Assembly: GCA_900552925.1 (NCBI GenBank) | Contig: USBH01000011.1 | Span: 1-14,499, forward strand | From: an uncultured Oscillospiraceae bacterium | GTDB lineage: Bacteria > Bacillota > Clostridia > Oscillospirales > Acutalibacteraceae | Length of the DNA: 14,499 nucleotides | Direction: 5' to 3' | Part shown: piece by piece, positions 7,205-14,108 of the stretch | Numbering within the stretch: position 1 is the stretch's first letter | Layout of the letters: each line of letters opens with the position of its first letter | Notes under the pieces: generated by a model | Database searches by the model: none | What the model was told of the DNA's origin: nothing | What the model saw: only the letters and a program-made list of their open reading frames with translations | Made by a program: the position numbers and the translations under genes

Positions 7205-7233
7205 ATTATAGCGGAGCGCAGGGGGAAAAGCAA
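7205..7233 (-). promoter_or_regulatory. Promoter of the P-loop kinase-DUF3783 operon
   Basis: On the minus strand TTGCTT (7233-7228) and a perfect TATAAT (7210-7205) are 17 bases apart, giving a start near 7198 and a 25-base leader. The -35 and first spacer bases (CTTGCTTTTCC) recur in the promoter of the PPK2 gene at 11183-11211. Confidence 0.65.
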
Positions 7234-7411
7234 GCGCGGCGGAACGGTTTCGGCGCGCTTAAAGGAATTTTTAACACGTTGTTCAACCTGCGTCCACAAG
7301 TGGAGGACGCGGCGGAACGGGGCGTGCGGGCGCAGGCGGCGCGTGCGCGGGGACGGCCGGTTTTTCGGGCTGGAATTTGTGAATTTTCCTGAAAATCGTA
7401 CGGCTCTCCCC
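7234..7411. other. Intergenic stretch between divergent promoters, no gene seen
   Basis: Between the divergent P-loop-operon and aldo/keto-reductase promoters lie about 180 mostly GC-rich bases. I see no ribosome-binding site with a plausible coding frame, no RNA gene, and no hairpin with a T run. Confidence 0.4.
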
Positions 7412-7440
7412 TTGACTTTTTCTCCGTTTTCCTCTAAAGT
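7412..7440 (+). promoter_or_regulatory. Promoter of the aldo/keto reductase gene
   Basis: TTGACT (7412-7417) and TAAAGT (7435-7440) are 17 bases apart. The predicted leader of about 60 bases contains a small hairpin, TCCCG/CGGGA (7455-7469), before the AAAGGAG site at 7493-7499. Confidence 0.6.
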
Positions 7441-7508
7441 GTAAGTAACGCGATTCCCGAATATGCGGGAGGGCGAATCTGTATTGAAAAGTAAAGGAGT
7501 AGAGTTGT

Positions 7509-8492
7509 ATGCGTTACAAGACTTTGGGCAAGACGGGCCTGAACGTGTCCGTCGCAACCGTCGGCACCTGGGCGATCGGCGGCTCCGGCTGGGGCGCCGT
7601 TGACCGGCAGGATTCGATCGCGGCGATCCGCTCGATGCTCGACAACGACGTGAACATCGTCGACACTGCGCCGATTTACGGCCGCGGCTATTCGGAGGAG
7701 GTCGTCGGCGAGGCGATCAAGGGCTACGACCGCGAAAAGCTGATCATTTCCACCAAGTGCGGCCTCGTCTGGGGCGAGGGCGCGCCGAAGGACGGCCGCG
7801 ACATCTCCGGCAAGAGCATCATGAAGGAGATCGACGATTCCCTGCGCCGCCTCGGCATCGATTACATCGACATCTACCACGTCCACAAGCCCGACCACCT
7901 CGGCACGCCGTTTGAGGACACGATGAGCGCGATGATGAAGCTGAAGGAAAGCGGCAAGATCCGCCACATCGGCCTTTCGAACTTCTCGATCGAGCAGACC
8001 GAGGAGTGCATGAAGTACGGCGATGTGGAGGTCATCCAGCCGCCGTTCTCGATGATCGACCAGCGCGAGCGCAGCGTGCTCGAGTTTGCAAAGCAGCACG
8101 ACATCGGCGTCATGACGTACGGCTCGCTCGGCGCGGGCATGCTGACCGGCACGATCCGCACGCTGCCGGATTGGGACCCGTCGGACATGCGCTTCGTATT
8201 CTACGATTATTTCAAGGAGCCGAAGTTCTCGAAGGCGCAGAAGCTTCTGAAGTCGCTGGATAAGATCGCCGAGGCGCGGAACGTGCCGGTGGCGCAGGTC
8301 GCCGTCAACTGGATCACGGTGCACCCGCTCGTCGACACCGCGCTGATGGGCGTGCGCAACAAGCACGAGGCCGACGAAAACTGCGCGGCGACCGCATGGG
8401 AGCTGACCGCAGAGGAGATCGCAGCGCTGAACGAGGCGGTTGCGGAGTACGAGCGCGAGACGCCGGCCGACGGCTCGCCGACGAAGCGGTAA
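7509..8492 (+). CDS. Aldo/keto reductase
   Basis: This full-length, 327-residue enzyme is an NAD(P)H-dependent aldo/keto reductase of the bacterial IolS/YhdN-like type. The start MRYKTLGKTGLNVS is typical. The catalytic tetrad is complete: Asp52 and Tyr57 in VDTAPIYG, Lys83 in ISTKCG and His126 in YHVHKPD. GLSNFS (about 155-160) and the late strand ALMGVRN (about 278-284) fit the cofactor-binding end of the barrel. The ATG has AAAGGAG nine bases upstream. It has its own promoter and strong terminator, so it is a single-gene unit. The substrate (sugar, aldehyde or ketone) cannot be inferred. A second, different aldo/keto reductase begins at 14109. Confidence 0.93.
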   Translation: MRYKTLGKTGLNVSVATVGTWAIGGSGWGAVDRQDSIAAIRSMLDNDVNIVDTAPIYGRGYSEEVVGEAIKGYDREKLIISTKCGLVWGEGAPKDGRDISGKSIMKEIDDSLRRLGIDYIDIYHVHKPDHLGTPFEDTMSAMMKLKESGKIRHIGLSNFSIEQTEECMKYGDVEVIQPPFSMIDQRERSVLEFAKQHDIGVMTYGSLGAGMLTGTIRTLPDWDPSDMRFVFYDYFKEPKFSKAQKLLKSLDKIAEARNVPVAQVAVNWITVHPLVDTALMGVRNKHEADENCAATAWELTAEEIAALNEAVAEYERETPADGSPTKR

Positions 8493-8529
8493 CTGCCGCA
8501 GAGCGTGCGATCTGTGCACAACATAATTT

Positions 8530-8567
8530 GAGTGAGAAAACTTACCTTGTTTTCTCACTCTTTTTTT
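8530..8567 (+). terminator. Strong terminator of the aldo/keto reductase
   Basis: A perfect 12-bp stem, GAGTGAGAAAAC (8530-8541) with GTTTTCTCACTC (8549-8560), has the loop TTACCTT and is followed by seven T. It lies 38 bases after the stop codon and marks roughly where the GC-rich DNA gives way to the AT-rich island. Confidence 0.92.
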
Positions 8568-8656
8568 GTGGCATAAGCGGGACGGTTCTCCTGTAAACGG
8601 CAGGAAAGTATTCTCATCTTGACTGCTATTTTTAGCACATAGGATGTTTTTTATGC

Positions 8657-8686
8657 TTGTAAAACGCATGTTATAGTTGTTATAAT
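8657..8686 (+). promoter_or_regulatory. Extended -10 promoter of the leader peptide and P-loop gene
   Basis: TGTTATAAT (8678-8686) is a perfect extended -10; TTGTAA (8657-8662) is a plausible -35 with an 18-base spacer. The start near 8692 would put the whole leader peptide and hairpin in the transcript. The 8493-8834 gap otherwise holds the upstream terminator (8530-8567) and nothing else I recognise before this promoter. Confidence 0.65.
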
Positions 8687-8728
8687 GTGAGCGAAATCAG
8701 TAAGCTGAAATTTTTGGAGGTGGAAAAT

Positions 8729-8761
8729 ATGGTGGCATTCTTAAGGTTGAGAAATATCTGA
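8729..8761 (+). CDS. Leader peptide MVAFLRLRNI, probable attenuator peptide
   Basis: A 10-codon frame starts with ATG at 8729 and ends with TGA at 8759-8761. It has a near-perfect Shine-Dalgarno, GGAGGTGG (8716-8723), stronger than that of the gene downstream. The peptide contains Arg-Leu-Arg (codons 6-8), the +X+ motif at which macrolide-bound ribosomes stall on leaders such as ErmDL. A perfect 12-bp hairpin begins on the base after the stop codon. Short size, strong ribosome site, stalling-type motif and adjacent hairpin together suggest a regulatory peptide of a drug-responsive attenuator. The sequence features are seen; macrolide response is inference. Confidence 0.65.
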   Translation: MVAFLRLRNI

Positions 8762-8826
8762 GTACATAAAACTTAATTAAATAGTTTTATGTACGGATAA
8801 GCCGCTAAAAATATTTAATTAAGGAG
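8762..8826 (+). promoter_or_regulatory. Candidate translational attenuator RNA
   Basis: GTACATAAAACT (8762-8773) pairs perfectly with AGTTTTATGTAC (8783-8794), leaving a 9-base loop. CTTAATTAAATA (8772-8783), which spans that loop, is also perfectly complementary to TATTTAATTAAG (8812-8823), which runs into the Shine-Dalgarno AAGGAG (8821-8826) of the next gene. The two pairings compete or form a pseudoknot. Neither hairpin has a T run after it, so control of translation rather than termination is more likely. Part of the match comes from TTAATTAA being self-complementary, which weakens the argument somewhat. Confidence 0.55.
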
Positions 8827-8834
8827 ATCCTATA

Positions 8835-9509
8835 ATGATATTTCAAGACAATGTGATTCGTGAATATTTGAAAAATGTTTATTTTATAACGGGAACGCCT
8901 TGTGCTGGGAAGACAACGATTTCGCGCGAGTTGGCAAAACGGCATAATTTGTTCGTCTATGATATGGATGAGGAATTTGAAAAGCATCAGAAAATTTCGA
9001 ATCCTGCTTTTCAGCCATCTATGAACGAAGCCTTTAACGATGCGGATGCTTTTTTTGGACGTACTGTAGAGGAATATAAAAAGTGGCTGATTGATAACAC
9101 AAGGGAGCAATTGGACTTTGTATTGCTGGATTTGATTCGTCTTTCACAAAATCAAATTGTATTGTGTGACTGCCATTTAACGCTGGAAGAAGCCGATCGA
9201 ATAACGGATGCATCAAGGATAGTCTTTTTGATCAAAGAACCAGTGAATTTGGTTGAGGAGTACTGCAATCGTCCGGATCATCAGGGATTTAGGGATTTTA
9301 TAAACAGCGCATCGGATGTCGAAAAAGCCAAGACTATATGCAACGCAACCTTGAAAGCCCTGAATGAGAAAAGATATAGAGATATTAAGGCCAGCAGCTA
9401 TTATTGGATTGAAAGAACGCCTGCAAGTACCGTTGACGAAACCGTAGGAAGAATAGAACGGCTTTTTGGATTTGTTAAAAATGCTTCCGATGCAGGTACC
9501 AATATCTGA
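8835..9509 (+). CDS. P-loop kinase-like protein of unknown substrate in AT-rich island
   Basis: The 224-residue protein has a P-loop: NVYFITGTPCAGKTTISREL, with Walker A GTPCAGKT at 20-27. LFVYDMDEEF (39-48) resembles the second-strand Asp of shikimate-kinase or antibiotic-phosphotransferase-like P-loop kinases, and QNQIVLCDCHLTLEEADRI a Walker B-like strand. IVFLIKEPVNLVEEYCNRPDH matches the part where such kinases place their lid. I do not recognise a specific family. Start ATG 8835 has AAGGAG eight bases upstream. Codons are AT-rich (AAA, GAA, ATA, AGA), quite unlike the GC-rich neighbours, so recent transfer is likely. It is expressed from a promoter that first makes a stalling-type leader peptide, which suggests induction by a ribosome-targeting drug. 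It shares a P-loop with the protein at 6661-7173 but otherwise looks unrelated. Confidence 0.85.
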   Translation: MIFQDNVIREYLKNVYFITGTPCAGKTTISRELAKRHNLFVYDMDEEFEKHQKISNPAFQPSMNEAFNDADAFFGRTVEEYKKWLIDNTREQLDFVLLDLIRLSQNQIVLCDCHLTLEEADRITDASRIVFLIKEPVNLVEEYCNRPDHQGFRDFINSASDVEKAKTICNATLKALNEKRYRDIKASSYYWIERTPASTVDETVGRIERLFGFVKNASDAGTNI

Positions 9510-9568
9510 AAGCTGTTTATTGATTGCGGGAAAGAATAGGTCAAACATGTGTGAAAACGTAATAGAGT

Positions 9569-9620
9569 AAGCGCAAAAGCCGGACTGCTTATCGGTTGCA
9601 GCCCGGCTTTTTCTGCGCTT
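9569..9620. terminator. Bidirectional terminator between P-loop gene and PPK2 gene
   Basis: AAAAGCCGG (9575-9583) pairs with CCGGCTTTT (9603-9611). The stem extends inward with CTGC/GCAG and outward with AAGCGC (9569-9574)/GCGCTT (9615-9620) across small internal mismatches. The T run is CTTTTT on plus and GCTTTTGCG on minus. It serves both convergent genes; its outer arm overlaps the PPK2 stop codon. Confidence 0.75.
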
Positions 9621-11121
9621 ATTTGTGCGTTTTCAGGTAGTCCTCGATCGCGCCGACCACGGTTTTCAGCACCTTGATGCGCGCGTAATACTTGCTGTTC
9701 GCCTCGACGATGATCCACGGCGCGTAGGTCGTCGAGGTGCGCACGAGCATCTCGTCCACGGCCACCTCGTACTGGTCCCACTTCGCGCGGTTGCGCCAGT
9801 CCTCCTCGGTGATCTTCCACTGCTTGTCGGGGTTTTCCTGCCGCTCCTTGAAGCGGCGCTCCTGCTCGTCCTTGTCGATGTGCATCCAGAACTTGAGCAC
9901 GATGCAGCCGCTGTTCGTCCAGCTCTCCTCCATGTTGTTGATCTCCGTGTAGGCGCGCCGCCATTCCTCCCCGGAGCAGAAGCCCTCGATGCGCTCGACC
10001 ATCACGCGGCCGTACCACGAGCGGTCGAAGATCGTGAAATGGCCGGCCTTCGGCATGTTGGTCCAGAAGCGCCAGAGGTAGTGGTGCGATTTCTCGAGGT
10101 CGTTCGGCGCGGAGACGGGCTGCACCGCGTAGCCGCGCGGGTCGAGCGCCTGCGTCAGCCGCTTGATGGCGCCGCCCTTGCCGCCGGCGTCCCAGCCCTC
10201 GAAGGCGAGAACGACCGGGATGCGCCGCCGGTACACCTCGTTGTGCAGGTGGGAGAGCTTGGCCTGCAGCTCCTTGAGCTGCTTCTGGTACTGCTCCTTC
10301 GTCAGGGACTTGCTGAGGTCGACGCCGGCAAGCGCGGAGGCGCGGAACGCGTCGGGGTAGATGGCCGCGCTTTCCTCGACGCTCTCCTTCGGCAGCGCCG
10401 CGCGGCGGTCGGCGTCCGCAATGGCCGCCTCAAGCCGCTTGACGACGGTGGACATGACCTTGGCGGCCGCGTATTCGCGGTTTTCCGACTCGATGATCGT
10501 CCACGGCGCGTTGTCGCGGTCGGTTTTCTGCAGCGCCTCCTCGGTCAGGCGGAAGTATTCGTCGTAGTGCTCGCAGCGCCGCCGGTCGCCCTCGGTCACG
10601 CGCCAGGCCGTTTCCTTCGAAGCGGCGAGCTTTTTGAGCCGCTTTTTCTGCTCCTTCTGCGAAATCACAAGGAAAAACTTGATGAGCACGATGTGGTCGT
10701 CCGTCAGAAGCTGCTCGAACGAGTTGATCTCATCCGCCGCCGTCGCCAGGCTCTTTTCGTCGCTCTTGCCGTCGAAGCGGTCGTTGAGCAGAATGCGGTA
10801 CCAGCTCCGGTCGAGGATCGTGATGCGGCCGCGGCCGGGCATCGTGTTCCAGAAGCGCCACAAAAACGGGTAGAACCGCTCCTCCTCCGTTTCCCGCTGC
10901 GTTGTGTAGACCTTGAAGCCGCGCGGGTCGAGCGGCTCGATCAGGCGGTTGATCATCGTGCCCTTGCCCGCGGCGCCGAAGCCCTCGACGGCGATGATGA
11001 CCGGGATGCGCTTTTCCTTGCACACGCGCTGCAGGCGGCCGAGCTTTGCGTCCAGCTCGCGCATCAGCGTGTTGAATTCCTTCTTGCCCATCTTCTTTGA
11101 AAGGTCGATTTTTTCCAGCAT
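9619..11121 (-). CDS. pap: Polyphosphate:AMP phosphotransferase, tandem PPK2 domains
   Basis: The 500-residue protein holds two PPK2 domains (PF03976), the layout of class II PPK2 enzymes that phosphorylate AMP to ADP using polyphosphate. Domain 1 (about 10-235) has Walker A EGFGAAGKG (46-54) and Walker B DRSWY (104-108). Domain 2 (about 275-495) has EGWDAGGKG (308-316) and DRSWYGR (366-372), with the lid-like KFWMHIDKDEQERRF (410-424). Domain 1 has Gly49 where domain 2 has Asp311, and SWYRI instead of SWYGR, so domain 1 is probably catalytically weak and domain 2 the active one, as in other two-domain members. An in-frame ATG at 11157 would add 12 residues, but ATG 11121 has AAAGGAG seven bases upstream (11135-11129). 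The protein is cytoplasmic. Its own promoter and terminator make it a single-gene unit. The AMP specificity is inferred from the two-domain layout. Confidence 0.93.
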   Translation of the reverse strand: MLEKIDLSKKMGKKEFNTLMRELDAKLGRLQRVCKEKRIPVIIAVEGFGAAGKGTMINRLIEPLDPRGFKVYTTQRETEEERFYPFLWRFWNTMPGRGRITILDRSWYRILLNDRFDGKSDEKSLATAADEINSFEQLLTDDHIVLIKFFLVISQKEQKKRLKKLAASKETAWRVTEGDRRRCEHYDEYFRLTEEALQKTDRDNAPWTIIESENREYAAAKVMSTVVKRLEAAIADADRRAALPKESVEESAAIYPDAFRASALAGVDLSKSLTKEQYQKQLKELQAKLSHLHNEVYRRRIPVVLAFEGWDAGGKGGAIKRLTQALDPRGYAVQPVSAPNDLEKSHHYLWRFWTNMPKAGHFTIFDRSWYGRVMVERIEGFCSGEEWRRAYTEINNMEESWTNSGCIVLKFWMHIDKDEQERRFKERQENPDKQWKITEEDWRNRAKWDQYEVAVDEMLVRTSTTYAPWIIVEANSKYYARIKVLKTVVGAIEDYLKTHK

Positions 11122-11182
11122 AGCAAAGCTCCTTTTTATGAAACTTGAAATTTGCATGAAATTTCAGTGAATTGATAAAAAT

Positions 11183-11211
11183 ATTTTACCACTATGCCCG
11201 CGGAAAAGCAA
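11183..11211 (-). promoter_or_regulatory. Promoter of the PPK2 gene
   Basis: On the minus strand TTGCTT (11211-11206) and TAAAAT (11188-11183) are 17 bases apart, and TGG just before TAAAAT makes it an extended -10. The start would be near 11176, giving a leader of about 55 AT-rich bases. Confidence 0.6.
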
Positions 11212-11280
11212 GATTTTCACAGAAAACAGCGCATATATTTCGCCCGATTTCCGGCATAAACTGTACGGGACAGCCCGCGG

Positions 11281-12891
11281 TCAAAAGCGGACGTCCTCCC
11301 GCCGGTAGACGCACGCGCCGCCGAGATACGTCGCGAGCACGTCGATCGCGTGCAGGCGGTCGGGCGCGGTCTCGAACGGGTTTTCCCCGAGCACGACGAA
11401 ATCCGCCAGCATGCCCGCGCGGATGCGGCCCTTGCAGTTTTCCTCAAACGACGCGTAGGCGCCGTACTGCGTGAAGCTGTCGAGCGCCTCGCACACCGAA
11501 AGGGCTTCCTCGGGGCGGTAGGGCGGCGCCGTGCTGCCGATGCTGCGGCGCGTGACGGCGCATTCGACGCCGCGCAGCACGGCGGGGTCCTCCACCGGCG
11601 CGTCGGAGCCGTTCGAGAACGTCACGCCGCTTTGCAGCAGGGATTTGGCCGCATAGCTTGTACCGGCCAGCGCGGGGCCGACGCGGTCGAAAACGATGCG
11701 CGTGTCGTAGTCGAGGAAGATCGACTGCAGGTAGACGTGCATCCCGAGCTTCCGGATGCGCTCGAGCTGGTCGGGCCGGGTGATCTGGCAGTGCACGACG
11801 CCGTGGCGGTGGTCGCGCCGCGGGTGCGCGGTAAGCGCCTTTTCGCAGGCGTCGAGCACGCGGTCGAGCATGCCGTCGCCGATGGCGTGGATCGCGATCT
11901 GCATGCCGTGCGCGTTGGCGTAGGCGCACATCGCGTCGAGCTGCGCCTGCGTGTAGACAGGCAGGCCGCGCGTGCCGGGCGCGTCCTGATAGGGGCGGCT
12001 GAGGTACGCCGTCCGCGCGCCGAGCGAGCCGTCGCCGAGCATTTTCAGCGGGCCGTTTTTGAAGCGCTCGTCCCCGCGCCTGAAATCGCCCGATTCCACA
12101 AAGGCCTGCAGGTCGGGCAGGTTCGTGAAGTGCGCCTGTTCGTTGACGCGCACGGTCAGCGTGCCGTCCGCGGCCATCGACCGGAACGCGTCCATGACGG
12201 GCCGGTAGCCGAGCCCGGGAAACACCGCGTAGTCGTCGCTCTGGCAGGAGGTGATGCCGCGGCGGTTCAGGTGGCGGCAGGCCGCGCGGAGCATGGCGCG
12301 CAGGCCGTCGCCGTCGGGCGCGGGCATCGCCTTCAAAACGAGGTCGAGCGCGTTTTCAAAAAACTGGCCGAGCGGCTCGCCGCTGTCGTCGACCTAAAAG
12401 CGGCCGCCGGCCGGCTGCGGGGTGCCGCGGCCGATGCCGAGCAGCTCGAGCGCGCGGGAGTTCACGACGCAGATGTGCCCGCAGGCGCGCGTGATGCAGA
12501 TCGGGTGCGTGCGGGAGACGGCGTCGAGGTCGAAGCGGTCCGGGAAGCGGCGCACGTCCGCAAAATAATCCTGGTTGAAGCCGCGTCCGCGCACCCACGC
12601 GCCGGGCGCGGGCTTTGTCTCGCGGATGTAGCTGCGCAGGCCGTCCAGCAGCGCGGCGAGCGAGCCGGTGTGCGCGGTGAGGTCCGCCATCGAGAGCGTC
12701 TGCCCGAGGTTCAGCAGATGCATGTGCGAGTCGTTGAAGCCGGCGCAGACGAACCGGCCGCCGAGGTCGACCGTTTCGCCGCCGTCCCCGTCCGGGGCGC
12801 CGACGCGGATGAACCGCCCGTTTTCGACGGTAAAGCTGTCCGTAAAACCGTCGCCGGTATAGACGATGCCGCCGCGAAATGTGGTGCGCAT
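11281..12891 (-). pseudogene. YtcJ-like amidohydrolase interrupted by an in-frame TAG
   Basis: Reading through one TAG gives 536 codons, the normal length of YtcJ-type amidohydrolases (amidohydrolase 3 family, metal-dependent imidase/amide hydrolases). The stop is codon 166 (12396-12394): GGRF-TAG-VDDSGEPLGQFFENALDLV continues in the same frame with no indel. All family motifs are present around it: HMH (His56, His58) in GFNDSHMHLL, LKMLGDGSLGARTAYL, IAIHAIGDG, HCQITRP and FSNGSDAPVEDP. Without readthrough the first piece (165 residues) lacks most of the barrel, and a second piece could start only at ATG 12336. The start ATG 12891 has a modest GGTGAT site. A sequencing or assembly error at one base, a strain-specific nonsense mutation, or suppression of TAG are all possible. 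Confidence 0.8.
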
Positions 12892-12926
12892 AAAATCACC
12901 GTGCCTTGAAAGTAGGGTTCGATTCC

Positions 12927-12956
12927 ATTATAAGGGTGCGAAAAAAAACGTGTCAA
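12927..12956 (-). promoter_or_regulatory. Consensus promoter of the amidohydrolase gene
   Basis: On the minus strand there is a perfect TTGACA (12956-12951) and a perfect TATAAT (12932-12927) with an 18-base spacer containing eight T in a row. This is the best consensus match in the window, in front of a gene that is now interrupted. Confidence 0.75.
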
Positions 12957-13011
12957 GCGCCGGAAATCGACCGAAAACGCGAAAAAACCGGGTTTGCGAC
13001 CGTGTAGAATC

Positions 13012-13040
13012 TTGTACTTTTTTGTAAAATTGTGTACAAT
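13012..13040 (+). promoter_or_regulatory. Promoter of the E2-like protein gene
   Basis: TTGTAC (13012-13017) and TACAAT (13035-13040) are 17 bases apart, divergent from the amidohydrolase promoter. The -35 is weak. A leader of about 65 bases precedes the ATG at 13111. Confidence 0.5.
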
Positions 13041-13110
13041 GAATTGTAAACCCGCGCATGCGGCACAAATGCGGGTGAGCGCAAAATCAATACCGAGGAG
13101 AGAACACACT

Positions 13111-13968
13111 ATGTTTGGAAAAAGAGTGGACGGCCGGCAGGTCCATGAGGTAGAGCCTTTTCAGCGCATTGTCCCGTACATCATGCGCACCCGGACGGAC
13201 TCGATGAATATGTTCGAGGAGAGCATCCCCTGCGCGGGGATGGATAATTATATAAACATGCGGCGCGCGCAGGGCGAGCAGATCACCTACCTGCACGTGA
13301 TGATCGCGGCGCTCGTTCGGCTTGTGGCGCTGCGCCCGCAGCTCAACCGCTTCGTGATGCGCGGCCGGATCTACACGCGGCCGAAGATCTGGGTCAGCTT
13401 CGTCGTGCACCAGAACCTGCGCAGCGACGCGGCCGGCACGACGATCAAGCTCTGCTTCGAGGGCACCGAGGACATTCAGGAAATCTGCAAAAAGATCAAC
13501 GCGGCGATCCTGAAGGAAACGACGCAGAAGAGCGAATCGAACTCGACGGATAAGCTCGCCGGGCTGATCATGAGCATCCCGGGGCCGCTGATCCGCCTCG
13601 TCGTCAACACGCTGATGTTCATGGACCGGCACAATGCGCTGCCGAAGTCGGTGATCGACGCGAGCCCGTTCCACACGTCTCTCTTCATCACGAACCTGCG
13701 GTCGCTCGGCATCAATCACATCTTCCACCACGTCTATGAATTCGGCACGACGGGCCTGTTCATCGCGATCGGCAAGGAGAAGAACGAGCCCGCGTTCAAC
13801 GGCACGCAGATCGTCATAGAAAAGCGCATGGGCTTCGGCCTCGTCACCGACGAGCGCTTCTGCGACGGCCTGTACTTCGCGCGGTCGCTCAAGATCCTCA
13901 AGAAGTTCCTGAACAACCCGTCGCTGCTCGAGGTCCCGCTCGAGCACAAGATCGAGGACGTGCGGTAA
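13111..13968 (+). CDS. E2-like acyltransferase-fold protein without lipoyl domain
   Basis: The 285-residue protein matches the catalytic domain of 2-oxo acid dehydrogenase E2 subunits and chloramphenicol acetyltransferase (CAT superfamily). SPFHTSLFITNLRSLGI, HHVYEFGTTGLFIAIGK and IVIEKRMGFGLVTDERFCDG follow the order of E2 strands. There is no N-terminal lipoyl or subunit-binding domain: it begins at once with the acyltransferase core. In the C-terminal HxxxDG motif the catalytic His is replaced by Glu248 (E-R-F-C-D252-G), while the Asp is kept. I recall this Glu from related stand-alone clostridial proteins, so it is probably a family trait; a normal CoA acyltransferase reaction is doubtful. 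GAGGAG (13095-13100) sits ten bases before ATG 13111, which fixes the start. No E1 or E3 gene is near. A second weak hairpin region follows the stop. Confidence 0.82.
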   Translation: MFGKRVDGRQVHEVEPFQRIVPYIMRTRTDSMNMFEESIPCAGMDNYINMRRAQGEQITYLHVMIAALVRLVALRPQLNRFVMRGRIYTRPKIWVSFVVHQNLRSDAAGTTIKLCFEGTEDIQEICKKINAAILKETTQKSESNSTDKLAGLIMSIPGPLIRLVVNTLMFMDRHNALPKSVIDASPFHTSLFITNLRSLGINHIFHHVYEFGTTGLFIAIGKEKNEPAFNGTQIVIEKRMGFGLVTDERFCDGLYFARSLKILKKFLNNPSLLEVPLEHKIEDVR

Positions 13969-14023
13969 AGGCCGGCCGGTTCCCGCAGGGCGCGGCGCAC
14001 ATGCCGCTTTGTGCGGAATACGG

Positions 14024-14052
14024 TTGTCTTTTGGCGGAACCTGCGGTATAAT
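14024..14052 (+). promoter_or_regulatory. Promoter of the second aldo/keto reductase
   Basis: TTGTCT (14024-14029) and a perfect TATAAT (14047-14052) are separated by 17 bases. The start near 14059 gives a 50-base leader. Confidence 0.6.
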
Positions 14053-14108
14053 CGTATTGAATTTTGAAATCTGCGGGCGGGACGCCTGCGGGGATAAGGA
14101 GCGGAAAA

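Noticed and set aside
7434..8669. A long minus-strand frame opposite the aldo/keto reductase
   Set aside because: It is a shadow of a gene with a complete catalytic tetrad and its own promoter and terminator.
8762..8794. The hairpin after the leader peptide as an intrinsic terminator
   Set aside because: It is AT-rich and is followed by CGGATAAGCC rather than a T run, so it is a poor terminator.
9625..11100. A 491-codon plus-strand frame opposite the PPK2 gene
   Set aside because: It is the antisense shadow of the strongly conserved tandem PPK2 protein; no family resemblance.
12394..12396. Genome-wide reassignment of TAG
   Set aside because: No other gene in the window contains an in-frame TAG; a recoded genome would show several.
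11350..12909. A 519-codon plus-strand frame opposite the amidohydrolase
   Set aside because: The uninterrupted antisense frame looked tempting because the sense gene has a stop, but its composition (Arg, Ala, Val, His-rich) is that of a shadow, while the sense strand carries all amidohydrolase motifs.
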